Assembly: GCF_039535785.1 (NCBI RefSeq)
Contig: NZ_BAAAXV010000001.1
Span: 3,162,001 to 3,226,000, forward strand
Direction: 5' to 3'
DNA: 64,000 nt
Source of the DNA: Nonomuraea helvata
Lineage (GTDB): Bacteria > Actinomycetota > Actinomycetes > Streptosporangiales > Streptosporangiaceae
Positions 51,359 through 60,649 of this stretch are shown one piece after another; position 1 is the stretch's first letter; each line of letters begins with the position of its first letter. The translations under genes and the position numbers were made by a program. The notes under the pieces were generated by a model. That model saw only the letters and a program-made list of their open reading frames with translations. It searched no databases and was not told where the DNA came from.

Positions 51359-52302
51359 GGGATCAGCAGGGTCTTGCCGATCGTGGCACGGGCTTCGATC
51401 GCCCGGTGCGCCTCGGCGGCCTCGGACAGCGGGTAGGTCTGGCCGACGACCGGGCGCAGCCGACCGGCCGCGGCGTGCGCGAGCGCCTCCTCGGCCAGCG
51501 CCCGGGTCTCCCCCGGGGCCGGAACGCCGTCGGGGACGACCGTCACATGAGCGGCCGGCTCGGTCCAGGAGCCGGAGGCCATGCCGTACAGGCTGGCCCG
51601 GCCGCCGGGCCGCACGGCGCGCATGCCCTGCGCGCCCACGACGCCGCCGACTCCGTCGAAGACGAGATCGACGCCCCCGCTGCTCATCTCGGCGACCTCG
51701 CGTTCCCACCCCGGCTTGGAGTAGTCCACGTAGACGAGCGCACCCAGCGAGGTGACCAGTGCCTCCTTGCCCGGACCGCGGGCGGCGCCGACCACCTTCG
51801 CTCCCGAGGCGGCGGCCAGCTGGACCAGCAGACTGCCGACACCACCGGCGGCCGCCTCCACCAGCACCCACTCTCCCGGACGCACCTTGGCCTGCCGGTG
51901 CAGGAGCACCGCTGTCCGCCCATCGGCCAGCAGCGCCACCGCATCCCGCAGCGTCACCTCCGCCGGGACGGGGACGAGGTCCTCCGCCCGGGCCACGGCC
52001 AGCTCCGCATAGCCGCCGGTGCCGCCCGTGGTGGTCACCGCGGCCTGTCCGACCAGCGCGGCATCCACCCCCGGGCCGACAGCCGAGACGCGCCCGCCCA
52101 CCCCGTTGCCGGGGATGCGCGGAAGCGCCGGCCGCTGGTGGGCCGCGGGGCCGCGACCGGCCCGCACCTGTGTCTCGACGTACGTGATCCCGGCATAGTC
52201 CACCGCCACGAGCACCTGCCCCGGCCCCGGCACGGGGTCTTCGACCTCCCGGATGCGCAGCACCTCCGGCCCGCCGAAGCGGTCCATGACCACAGCTTGC
52301 AT
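51355..52302 (-). CDS. Quinone-oxidoreductase-like MDR enzyme
   Basis: 315 residues. The GroES-like half (MDRFGGPEVLRIREVEDPVP) is followed by a Rossmann half with VLVEAAAGGVGSLLVQLAAA. Zinc ligands are absent. The end ARATIGKTLLIP is typical of zeta-crystallin/quinone reductase relatives. It is the first gene of a three-gene cassette. Its start is 17 bases from operator 1 of the intergenic region. It probably reduces a quinone or enone. Confidence 0.9.
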   Translation of the reverse strand: MQAVVMDRFGGPEVLRIREVEDPVPGPGQVLVAVDYAGITYVETQVRAGRGPAAHQRPALPRIPGNGVGGRVSAVGPGVDAALVGQAAVTTTGGTGGYAELAVARAEDLVPVPAEVTLRDAVALLADGRTAVLLHRQAKVRPGEWVLVEAAAGGVGSLLVQLAAASGAKVVGAARGPGKEALVTSLGALVYVDYSKPGWEREVAEMSSGGVDLVFDGVGGVVGAQGMRAVRPGGRASLYGMASGSWTEPAAHVTVVPDGVPAPGETRALAEEALAHAAAGRLRPVVGQTYPLSEAAEAHRAIEARATIGKTLLIP

Positions 52303-52318
52303 GACTGCCTCCTCAATA

Positions 52319-52369
52319 GGAGCGAAACGCTCCGATTGAAAGGACCTTACAACCGGAGTGATTCGCTCC
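52319..52369. promoter_or_regulatory. Twin TetR operators
   Basis: GGAGCG-AAA-CGCTCC (52319-52333) and GGAGTG-ATT-CGCTCC (52355-52369) are related 15-base palindromes exactly 36 bases apart in the 89-base gap between the divergent oxidoreductase and TetR genes. Confidence 0.75.
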
Positions 52370-52391
52370 GCAAGTTCGGTATGCTGGCGGC

Positions 52392-53090
52392 ATGACCGAA
52401 TCCAAGCGCCGCGGTCCCCGGCAGGCGGAAGCCGAGCGCAACGACCGAGCCCTCCTGCGGGCGGCGCGCCAGGTGCTGGCGGCCGACGGGGGACACGCTT
52501 CGGTCGCGGCCATCGCAGCGGCCGCCGGGGTCGGCATCGGCAGCCTCTACCGCCGCTACCGCACGAAGGAGGAGCTCTTCCAGCGACTGGCCGAACTGTC
52601 CCTCGACAACTGGAACGAAGCCGCCGAACGAGGTCTCGCCGAGGACGATCCTTGGGAAGGACTGGCCTCTTTCATCGTCACCTGCGTCGAGTTCGGCCAA
52701 GGTTCGCTCGCCCCGATCGCCGGCACCATCGAAGTCACCAAGGAGATGCAGGCCAAGTCCGACCGCTCGGACGAACTACTCGCCGCGCTCGTCGCGCGCG
52801 CCCACCAGGCCCGCGTCCTCAGGCCGGACGTCACTGCCGTCGACATCTCGCTGCTGATCGAGCAGTTCGGCAGATCGCCCGCCCTGGACCAGTTGCGCAA
52901 GCAGGGGCGCGAGGACCTCATCGAAGCCGCCGCCGACGCTCACAAGCGCGTTCTCACCATCGCCGTGGACGGCCTGCGCGCCTGCCACCCGCGTCCGCTA
53001 CCCGGCGACCCGCCCACTGACCGGCTCTTCACCGAACGCTGGGCACACGAAACCGGCCAATCTCGCCGCGCGTCATCGACGAGCGCCTGA
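52392..53090 (+). CDS. TetR family regulator
   Basis: 232 residues. The DNA-binding domain is at about 12-60 (AERNDRALLRAARQVLAADG, ASVAAIAAAAGVGIGSLYRR, YRTKEELFQRLAEL). The ligand domain extends to about 195, then an Arg/Ser-rich tail. It is divergent from the MDR-exporter-FMN reductase cassette with two palindromes between, so it most likely represses both directions. ATG 52392 fits the usual N-terminus. Confidence 0.92.
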   Translation: MTESKRRGPRQAEAERNDRALLRAARQVLAADGGHASVAAIAAAAGVGIGSLYRRYRTKEELFQRLAELSLDNWNEAAERGLAEDDPWEGLASFIVTCVEFGQGSLAPIAGTIEVTKEMQAKSDRSDELLAALVARAHQARVLRPDVTAVDISLLIEQFGRSPALDQLRKQGREDLIEAAADAHKRVLTIAVDGLRACHPRPLPGDPPTDRLFTERWAHETGQSRRASSTSA

Positions 53091-54523
53091 TCGTTTCCCA
53101 GGTCTCGATCCAGCGACCCACCCATGATCACCGATTCCCGGCCGGCGTCGACCGCCTCCCCCCTACCTGGCATCGTCGACCAACCCGTGACGAGAGCCTG
53201 ACCAAGCGCCTGCACTTCATCACCGAAGTGGACAGGGTGCGTGTTCATGGCTGTGATGAGCCTCGATTCCACCGGTCAGGGCCGCAAGAGGTGGACAATG
53301 CGGTTGACACTCCCCATCGAGCAGGGCCCAGGCCAAAGCGTGCAACGCTGGACCGCCTTGCTGACCAAGATGCCCGATTATCGGATCAACGGTGACGGGG
53401 CGCTAGCGCGGACGTCGAAGCCGGCTCCACTGCCGACGGCACCCGGATCATCCAATGGCCCGAGAACGGCGGCCCCAACCAGGAATGGCAGCTCACCACC
53501 GTGTGACAGCGAGACCGCGTCGGCGCGGGCCCGGAGCCCAGCATGCAAGCAACGGCCCGTGCCGATCGCAAGCGTCTTCGGTTCTCCGTGTTTATCGGCG
53601 TAGCCTCGTCGCCTGCCGGCCTGAGGCCGGGGACGGGGACCGGGTGCCAGTAAGGCACCCAGCTGTCTCACATTGCTCATGAAAGTTTCATCGGCAAAGT
53701 GAGCCACCACTGCTGAGATAGGCGGTTTCCTCTCTCAACCTGCCCGGAACTCGGCTGATCCAGCAGAGATCCGGTGCGCCGCGGGCACCGCATGGCGGAT
53801 TGCGCCGGGCCGCCGGCAACCGGCGCGGAGCCGGAGACATCGGCCCTGACCTGGCAGATCGGACCAAGAGCTGCCAGGTGGCCCCGTACGCATGACCGGC
53901 GGCGTCCCACCGCGACCCGCGGGAAGTCCACTATGGGCGAAAGATCGCCCGGCGTCGCGGCGCTGGGGGTGGACGAAGAGGTGCGCCTTCCGGCGCTCCA
54001 TCGACTATTGCGAGACACCCATGTTAATGCGACATTACTCCTAAACATCAGTCGGCATACGTCATACGTTACATACCGTAACGGCACGTCTGCCACGGAT
54101 TCTTAGGGCGTGTTATGAGGAGACCTCGCGCCCCGGCGGCGTGACCCTCGTCAGCGCGGGGCCGGAGCGGACGGCCAGGACTCCTTCAGCACCGGCAGAC
54201 TCGTCCTTCGCGTACTGCAGAGCCCATGAGCCGCCTGTGACGAATGCTCGGTGCGCAAGACGGCCGGCGCCGCTCATCCGGCGGTAAGGACATTCGGCGT
54301 TCCCGACGACGAGCCCGCCGAGGCCCACGCGCTACGGCATTGCCGCGCATGGCGTGAGGGCGGCCGGCCCCTCGGCCCGGAAAGGTGCGCGGCCTCCGAT
54401 CGATGTCCGCAACGGCAAGACAAGGCGCCACGCCCGCGCAAAGGCACACACCCCGATGAGCTCTGCTGAGGCGGGGTGATTTCGCGGCGAAACTCTTCTC
54501 GGAACCAGCGAAAGGAACAGAGT
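53091..54523. other. 1.4-kb degenerate region with a ricin-lectin fragment
   Basis: Codons 53408-53506 (+) read ADVEAGSTADGTRIIQWPEN, GGPNQEWQLTTV, then TGA. This is the end of a CBM13/ricin-type beta-trefoil (DxxxGS, QW, NQxW). The rest shows only short unassigned frames; 54000-54110 is AT-rich. It looks like the remains of a secreted glycoside-hydrolase or lectin gene. Confidence 0.5.
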
Positions 54524-57217
54524 GTGATACCAGCCCTACCCGCCACTGGGAAGGCGTTAGCGGCGCTTGCGGTGTTCGTTGCCGCGGTGTTGCTGCCGAC
54601 GTTCACAGGTAATGCCTCGGCCTCGGCGGCGGCCCAGGCAACCTACTATGTCGCCCCCGACGGCAACGACGCCAACCCGGGAACGATCACGTCACCGTTC
54701 CGAACCCTGCAGCGCGCGAGGGACGTCGTTCGCACGGTGAACGCCGACATGACAGGCGACATCTACGTGTATCTCCGCGGGGGCAACTATCCGGTCGGCA
54801 GCACGATCGACTTCACGCCGGCCGACTCCGGAACGAACGGATTCCGGGTCGTGTACGCGGCATACCAGAACGAGACGCCAATCCTCAGCGGCGGTGTTCA
54901 GGTAACCGGATGGACGCAGCACAGCGGTGACATCTGGAAAGCCTCGCTGAATCGCAGCAACAAGCTCCGTGCGCTCTATGTAAACGACAAGCGAGCGTAC
55001 ATGGCTTCGAAGACGATAAACTCGCAGGGGTGCTACGGAAATTACACCGTCACGGCCGGACAGGCGTCCTGGGCGTGGGAATCGGGATCGCAGTGCGCGG
55101 GAGCGAAGTACAGTCTGGGCGATTTCCCCGCTATCGCCGCCAACCAAGACGACATCGAAATAGAGACGGCGACGACCTGGACCACGGCCATCGTGGGAGT
55201 CCGGCAGGTCACCTCTGACGGCACGAACCGTATAGCTCAGTTCCAGCAGCCGGGAGCGGCCATCGCCCAAGGCGCCTTCAACGGGAATGCCCAGGTCGGC
55301 GGCACCCACAAGGTCATGAACGCCTACGAGTTCCTGGACACGCCGGGCGAGTTCTACTTCGACAAGACGAGCCGGACGTTGTACTACTACAAGGCAGCCT
55401 CCGAAGACATGGCGACGGCGACGGTTTTCGCGCCGAACAATGTGTCCACCCTTCTCAGGGTCGCCGGCGCCTCCACCAGTTCTCGCGTCCGGAACATCAC
55501 ATTCTCCGGCCTCACGGTCCAGCACTCCGACTGGAACCTGTTCAACGTGGATGGCTCGGCGTTCAAACAAGCCCAGCAGGGCAATCTCGGCGCACTCGCA
55601 TATGCCAAGCAGAACTTCCACGTCTATTACTACCGCAATGTCGACATAGCGCCCGGCATCATTCAGATCGACAACGCCGACGGCCTCGTCCTGCAGAACA
55701 ACCGGATACAGCACACCGGCGTCGACGGAATCACCATGGCCAACGACGTGGTGAACTCGCAGTTGATCGGAAACTACACCAACGACATCGCCGGATCCGC
55801 TATCGTCGTCGGCCATCCCCAGCATGTCTACATCGGGGACCACACCGCGACGAATCACGAGAAGTATCCCGCTCAGGTCGAAGGAGCGCCCAAGAACATC
55901 GAGATAAAGAACAACTACATCTACGACAGCGCTGTTCTGTTCAACGGGCACAGCCCCATCTCGGCGTACTTCGCCGACAGCTTGACCATCCAGCACAATC
56001 GCGTCGAGAAAGCCCCGTGGTCCGGCATAACGCTCGGCTGGGGGTGGTGGAACTTCGACGGATCGTCAGGCTCGATCCAGCCCAACCGGCCGGCCACCAC
56101 GGCGAAGAACAACAACATCAGCTACAACCACATCATCGACACGGTGCAGCGCCTGGGCGATACGGCTCCCATCTACACGCTGGGCAGCCAGCCGGGAACC
56201 ACGATCAACAACAACTATCTGCAGGGCGTCCCGGCCGGTCACAAGTACGGACTCCACCCGGACGAAGGCTCAGCGTTCATAACCTTCCGCGACAACGTCC
56301 TGAGCGTGGACAAGAATGTCACGTGGCTCATCAACTCCGACGACTTCGGGCGTAAGCATGATCTGAGCATCACGCAGACCTACGGCCCGATCAACAAAGT
56401 TTCCAACAAGAACCTGCCGAACAGCACGGTCCAGGACATCCTCGTATCCTCCGACTACGTCTGGCCGTCGCAGGCCTATGGCATAGCCGTGAACTCCGGA
56501 CTCGAGGACGCGTACAGGAACATCATCCCTCAGAGCAATCTTTCTCTGCCGGATTACGTCCTGCCCGCCAGCACCTTCGTCGGCGCCGGCGTGACATCGA
56601 TCCCCATCCGCAGCACCGGCGATGCGAGCAAGACGGTCTGGCTGGCCCCCTCGGGCACGACCTCCTTCGTCGTCGGCAACACGATGACCCGGGCAAGCGG
56701 AACCGCGACCTCCATTGCCGTTCCGCCGGCGACCGGTGAGTATCGGCTCTACGTCGTGGACGCCCAGGGGAATCGGTCGGCTGAGTCGAAATCGCTCGTC
56801 AGGCAAGGAAACGGCGGGAGCAGCCAGCAGAACGTCACGATCGTGGGCGGCCAGTCGGGTCGATGCGCGGACGTCAGCGGCGGCACTGCGACCAACGGCG
56901 CCCAGGCGCAGCTGTGGGACTGCAACGGACAGACCAACCAGCGGTGGACGTACACGTCGGGCAAGCAGCTGCAGGTGTTCGGCAACAAGTGCCTGGACGC
57001 CTACAACCGGGGCACCTCGAACGGCACCCAAGTGGTGATCTGGGACTGCAACGGACAGACCAACCAGCAGTGGAACCTCAATTCCAACGGCACCATCACC
57101 GGTGTGCAGTCCGGATTGTGCCTGGACGCCAACGGCGGCGGCACCGCCAACGGAACGAAGATCATTCTGTGGTCGTGCAACGGCGGCAGCAACCAGCAGT
57201 GGAGCCTGCGCAGCTGA
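54524..57217 (+). CDS. Secreted right-handed beta-helix protein with CBM13
   Basis: 897 residues. A signal peptide covers about 1-38 (GKALAALAVFVAAVLLPTFT, cleavage near SASAAA). YYVAPDGNDANPGTITSPFR, TLQRARDVV starts the parallel beta-helix domain (about 42-640) of polysaccharide lyase/GH-type enzymes, rich in NN and HN stacks. A ricin-type beta-trefoil (about 770-897) carries three repeats with QLWDCNGQTNQ, VIWDCNGQTNQ and ILWSCNGGSNQ. The enzyme probably binds and processes a cell-wall or plant polysaccharide; the exact substrate is not readable. GTG 54524 has AAAGGA eight bases upstream. Codons are more AT-rich than in neighbours, suggesting separate acquisition. Confidence 0.88.
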   Translation: MIPALPATGKALAALAVFVAAVLLPTFTGNASASAAAQATYYVAPDGNDANPGTITSPFRTLQRARDVVRTVNADMTGDIYVYLRGGNYPVGSTIDFTPADSGTNGFRVVYAAYQNETPILSGGVQVTGWTQHSGDIWKASLNRSNKLRALYVNDKRAYMASKTINSQGCYGNYTVTAGQASWAWESGSQCAGAKYSLGDFPAIAANQDDIEIETATTWTTAIVGVRQVTSDGTNRIAQFQQPGAAIAQGAFNGNAQVGGTHKVMNAYEFLDTPGEFYFDKTSRTLYYYKAASEDMATATVFAPNNVSTLLRVAGASTSSRVRNITFSGLTVQHSDWNLFNVDGSAFKQAQQGNLGALAYAKQNFHVYYYRNVDIAPGIIQIDNADGLVLQNNRIQHTGVDGITMANDVVNSQLIGNYTNDIAGSAIVVGHPQHVYIGDHTATNHEKYPAQVEGAPKNIEIKNNYIYDSAVLFNGHSPISAYFADSLTIQHNRVEKAPWSGITLGWGWWNFDGSSGSIQPNRPATTAKNNNISYNHIIDTVQRLGDTAPIYTLGSQPGTTINNNYLQGVPAGHKYGLHPDEGSAFITFRDNVLSVDKNVTWLINSDDFGRKHDLSITQTYGPINKVSNKNLPNSTVQDILVSSDYVWPSQAYGIAVNSGLEDAYRNIIPQSNLSLPDYVLPASTFVGAGVTSIPIRSTGDASKTVWLAPSGTTSFVVGNTMTRASGTATSIAVPPATGEYRLYVVDAQGNRSAESKSLVRQGNGGSSQQNVTIVGGQSGRCADVSGGTATNGAQAQLWDCNGQTNQRWTYTSGKQLQVFGNKCLDAYNRGTSNGTQVVIWDCNGQTNQQWNLNSNGTITGVQSGLCLDANGGGTANGTKIILWSCNGGSNQQWSLRS

Positions 57218-57231
57218 TGTGAGGTCCTACC

Positions 57232-57261
57232 GGGCCGCGGACGGTCAACCGCCCGCGGCCC
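57232..57261. terminator. Terminator hairpin
   Basis: GGGCCGCGG/CCGCGGCCC stem with a 12-base loop, 15 bases after the beta-helix gene stop. Confidence 0.7.
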
Positions 57262-57493
57262 ACCCTGCCGACGGTCGGGATTCCATCCGAAGGCGCTGCG
57301 GTGTCAATCCCCTGAAAATGAAAGCGCGCGGAGGCGATCCTCTGCCAGAGGGCCGGCGCGGGGTCCGCTAAGGTCCCGGGGCGGGTCCTCATCGCATGCC
57401 GGCTGCCGGGATGGACATCTCTCCGGATCTCGTACGGCGACTCTTGGCCGCTCAGCATCCTGACCTCGCTCACCTGCCCATCGAGGTGATGCG

Positions 57494-57793
57494 GTCAGTC
57501 GGACTCTGGCCGACCTGGACGCGCGGATCGAGCGACTGACCCGGCAGTTCGAGGAGTCCGACCTCAACCCCGTGCTGGCACAGAAGCTGAACAGCCGCTT
57601 CATCGAGTTGCAGTCCGACCGCCGCGCCAAAGCCGACCGCCTCGCTGAACTCGAGGCCAGTCCGCCCGAACATGAGCACGCCGAGGACTTGCTCGATCGG
57701 CTGCCGATCCTGACCGGGAACCTGGCCAATGCCCCCGAGAAACTCCAACGGGAACTGTTCGAGGTCTTCAACCACGATGACGGCCAGCAGTAG
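57494..57793 (+). pseudogene. Serine recombinase C-terminal fragment, copy 2
   Basis: TLADLDARIERLTRQFEESD, LNPVLAQKLNSRFIELQSDR, AEDLLDRLPILTGNLANAP and RELFEVFN closely match copy 1 at 48139. It breaks into HDDGQQ and a stop at 57791-57793. Both copies start at the same AGTCGGACTCT, so an already truncated element was duplicated. Confidence 0.7.
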
Positions 57794-58449
57794 CCTGCGG
57801 TCCTCGCACACCTGTCGATAAGCCTTGAAGCTGACCGGGCGGTGCTGCTGGCTACGCAGCAACTGCTCGGCGTGCTACCGGCCACCGGCGGCGGCAGTCA
57901 TCCTGAAGATCGTAAGAGAGATTCCTGCAGGCGGTCTCTGTGAGGGGCGTTGTGCGAGGCACGGTTGCGCTTCGGGGCGGATCGCAGTGAGGAGGCTGCC
58001 GATGAACCGGCCGTCGTTCAGGTCCTGACGTCACATCGTGCTCTGGCATGCAAGTGCCGGGCCTCCGAGCAGTTGCGGGTGCTCGGAGGCCGTGAGGCTC
58101 GTCAGGCGCCTCGACATCAAGGCTCTGATGAGGTCGCTGAAAGCGGCCCACAACAGCGAGCGACAACGAGAACGGGCGGGACTCCGTGAGGTTGGAGACC
58201 CGCCCGTAACTGCGATGTTTGCCCTGGTCAGCGGCCGGAACCGCTGGTCAAGATCGAGTGCCCCCTGCACGAACCCCACCACATCTGCGCTGCCCCTACC
58301 AGCAACGATGCGGCTAAGGAAGCTCGCGGTGGCCGAGCGAATCAGTCTTCCATGACTGATCGACCGGCCGCCGAATCCCCAATTCAGGCGTTGCGGGTCC
58401 ACGACATCCATAACAACCTTGATCTCGCCCTGTAGGGAGGGCAAACCTC
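57794..58449. other. Non-coding part of the repeated module
   Basis: No gene is supported. It contains a hairpin ACGGGCGGG/CCCGCCCGT at 58172-58207. From 58260 a sequence shared with copy 1 (CTGCGCTGCCCCTACCAGCA and flanks; compare 48730-48810) precedes the DUF2637 gene. Its conservation in both copies points to a regulatory or RNA role. Confidence 0.45.
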
Positions 58450-58919
58450 TTGAAGGAACTCACGAACCACCAATCCAGAAACCCTCTCGGAACCACGAGC
58501 GCTGCTGTCGCCCAAGAGGATTGCCCGCCTCTCAACGTTGAAGGTCAAGCGACCGCGCCGGCGGTCGAGGTCTTCGCGGCCCGCACCGTGACCGCGGTGA
58601 TGGCGCTGATCGCCCTGCTGACCTTCGCCTTCAGCTTCGGCAACATCTGGCACCTCGCACTCATGCTCAATGTCCCAGCATGGATCGCACCCCTGGTGAG
58701 GAGCCAGAGCGGCGCAGAGACACCCGCCGATCTGATCACACAAGTGCTGAATCCCACGCGGCGCTACTGGAACGGGCCCGGCGGATCGACGACGCACACC
58801 GCGCGGAACACGGCCGGCCCATCTCCGCCGACAACCTTCGCCGCCAGTTGGCCATCAGCAGCGCCAAAGCCCGCGACCTGACCACGACGTTGCGACGAGA
58901 CTCGAATTGCCTCATGTAA
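58450..58919 (+). pseudogene. DUF2637 (SpdA-like) gene, copy 2, frameshifted
   Basis: TTG 58450 with GGAGGG, then VTAVMALIALLTFAFSFGNI, WHLALMLNVPAWIAPLV parallels copy 1. After 58697 about 30 residues are missing. The C-terminal part (ARRIDDAHRAEHGRPISADN, LRRQLAISSAKARDL) continues in a different frame (stop 58917-58919). Copy 1 retains the middle part and copy 2 the end. Confidence 0.65.
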
Positions 58920-58984
58920 ACGTCTGCCTGGAGCAGGCGGATGGCTCTTAGCCAGCGGTTCTGCCGCCATTGCGGTTGCCAACA

Positions 58985-59144
58985 AGCTCATGGTGCACGC
59001 GCGCCATTCGCGGGGAGCGGCTAGCGCCCGCGGAGCGGGCGAACGGGTACGCCGCGTGGAGCTTGCTTGAGCCGTGGTGCGGGGAAAGCCCGCTCGCCCG
59101 GTTCTGAGGGGCGGCGGCACGGCAACGTGACGCCGCTACCCGAC
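58985..59144 (+). other. Group II intron 3' end remnant (domains V-VI)
   Basis: GAGCCG at 59069, followed by GGGGAAAGCCC and GGTTCTGAGGGG, is the domain V pattern of bacterial group II introns. A domain VI hairpin and the terminus CTACCCGAC at 59136-59144 follow. The same terminus occurs at 61399-61407. No reverse-transcriptase gene remains upstream. The region 58920-59250 holds nothing else. Confidence 0.6.
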
Positions 59145-59250
59145 ACTGGCTGAGCGCGAAAGCCGGGGTCGCGCTGTGCTGGCCTTGCCGTGCCTTCTAC
59201 TGTTTGCATGGAACCCTTCCACAGTGCGTGGAAGTCAGCGGGAGGCTTCG

Positions 59251-59700
59251 ATGCAGATCGCTACACTGCCGTTCATTGACGAGCACGCGATGGTCATTGC
59301 TGCGGGGGGCGACGCCGTCTGGCGCAGTCTGGTTGAAACACTGGACCGATCCTCCTCCCGTCCCGGTGTGGCCAGCTACGCGAGACTCGTTCGGGCCGCC
59401 GACTACACGGCGTCCGGGCCACGCCCCCTTGCCGAGGGCTCAACGCTTCCCGGGTTTCGGGTAGTCGCTGCGGTCCCGGGACGCGAGTTGGTCCTTCAGG
59501 GACGCCATCACTTCTCGTCTTACGCCCTGATCTTTCGCATCGAACCAGTCAGTCCGGGTCGGTCGCGGATGCACGCCGAGAGCCGAGCCGCCTTCCCCGG
59601 CCTGGCCGGCGGCCTCTACCGACGGCTCGTCATCGAGACGGGCGGCCACGCAGTTGCCATACGGCGCCTACTTGCAGCCGTCCGCCATAGAGCCGAGTAG
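59251..59700 (+). CDS. SRPBCC-like small protein
   Basis: 149 residues. AAGGDAVWRSLVETLDRSSS, then GSTLPGFRVVAAVPGRELVL, QGRHHFSSYALIFRIEPV and a final helix FPGLAGGLYRRLVIETGGHA, VAIRRLL show the START/SRPBCC helix-grip pattern. These proteins bind hydrophobic ligands; actinomycete members of this short type are uncharacterised. GGGAGG lies five bases before ATG 59251. It sits between group II intron remnants and appears intact. Confidence 0.72.
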   Translation: MQIATLPFIDEHAMVIAAGGDAVWRSLVETLDRSSSRPGVASYARLVRAADYTASGPRPLAEGSTLPGFRVVAAVPGRELVLQGRHHFSSYALIFRIEPVSPGRSRMHAESRAAFPGLAGGLYRRLVIETGGHAVAIRRLLAAVRHRAE

Positions 59701-59889
59701 CGCACACACGACCTCGAGCCCTCCCTTGAGACGGGCTACAAGCAACTCATTTCGTTGTAGAGTCGGGAACTGGCGCGGTGGCGGCTGATGGCGGTAGGGC
59801 TCGGGGCCTGTCTTCCGCCGGTTTCCCAGTCGGCTGTGCTTTCCCCAATGACCGTGGCCAGGCCGTTCCATTTCCAGCTCGCGCCCGTC

Positions 59890-60202
59890 GAACCGTGCAT
59901 GCGGTTCTCCCGCACACGGCTCACCGACGTCGTTCACCGCCGGCATTCGGTCTTTCCCGCCAGGGCTTACCGGCCCTGGGTGCGACGACGATTCCATACA
60001 AGCTGATCAGTCCCAGATCGACCGGTTGGGAGCGGGTCAGCACCCACCAACCGAACGCCATGCTGCGGCGGTGACGCCGTCGTATGAAGTGCGCCAGCCG
60101 CATCTGGGCGTATCGCCTGATCTTGCTGAGGCACTGGGCTGAGTGTCCGTAGCGGAAATACCCGGCCCAACCGCGCAGGAACCGCCGCAGCACGCTGTGG
60201 AC
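59890..60202 (-). pseudogene. Group II intron maturase C-terminus plus domain V
   Basis: Minus-strand codons from about 60202 read VLRRFLRGWAGYFRYGHSAQ, CLSKIRRYAQMRLAHFIRRR, HRRSMAFGWWVL, the maturase (domain X) end of an intron-encoded reverse transcriptase, stopping at 59921. The stop runs into GAGCCGTGTGCGG / CCGCATGCACGGTTC (59922-59890), an intron domain V. The reverse-transcriptase domains are missing. Confidence 0.7.
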
Positions 60203-60649
60203 GCAATGCGAAGGGTCCCCCTCTGGCGGTGTTGTACGGCTCCCACTCCAGATCGGCGGCTGCCGGTTCAACCGACTGCGGTAGCCGTCGGGTGTCGCTC
60301 TCCATCTGCTTTCTCCACACGCGTTGGACTGTCTCGTGCCGTGGGGTGGAGCGGTAAGCGGTGGCCGAGCGTCAGCGCGGCAAGATGCCGACGTACTGCG
60401 GGATCCCAGCGGGATGTTGAGGTAGGCGAGCACAACACCGGCGTCCATCGTTGACCCTTGAGCGGGCAGGGCGTTGTTCGCCCTATAGACGGCGAGGAGA
60501 GCCGGGAGCGCGAGGCAGCGGAGTCCGCCAGACCTGGCCCGACGCGCCTGCCTGATACAGCAGCCCGCGCATCCACACCTCGCATCATCATCCGGCCGCC
60601 CTCTTCCGAGGGCCGACGGGATTTCCTTGGGGACGAATCGCTTGCCCAT
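60203..60649. other. Region between two opposed intron remnants
   Basis: No gene is supported. It is flanked by a minus-strand maturase end and a plus-strand maturase start, so it probably consists of decayed intron sequence. Confidence 0.4.
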
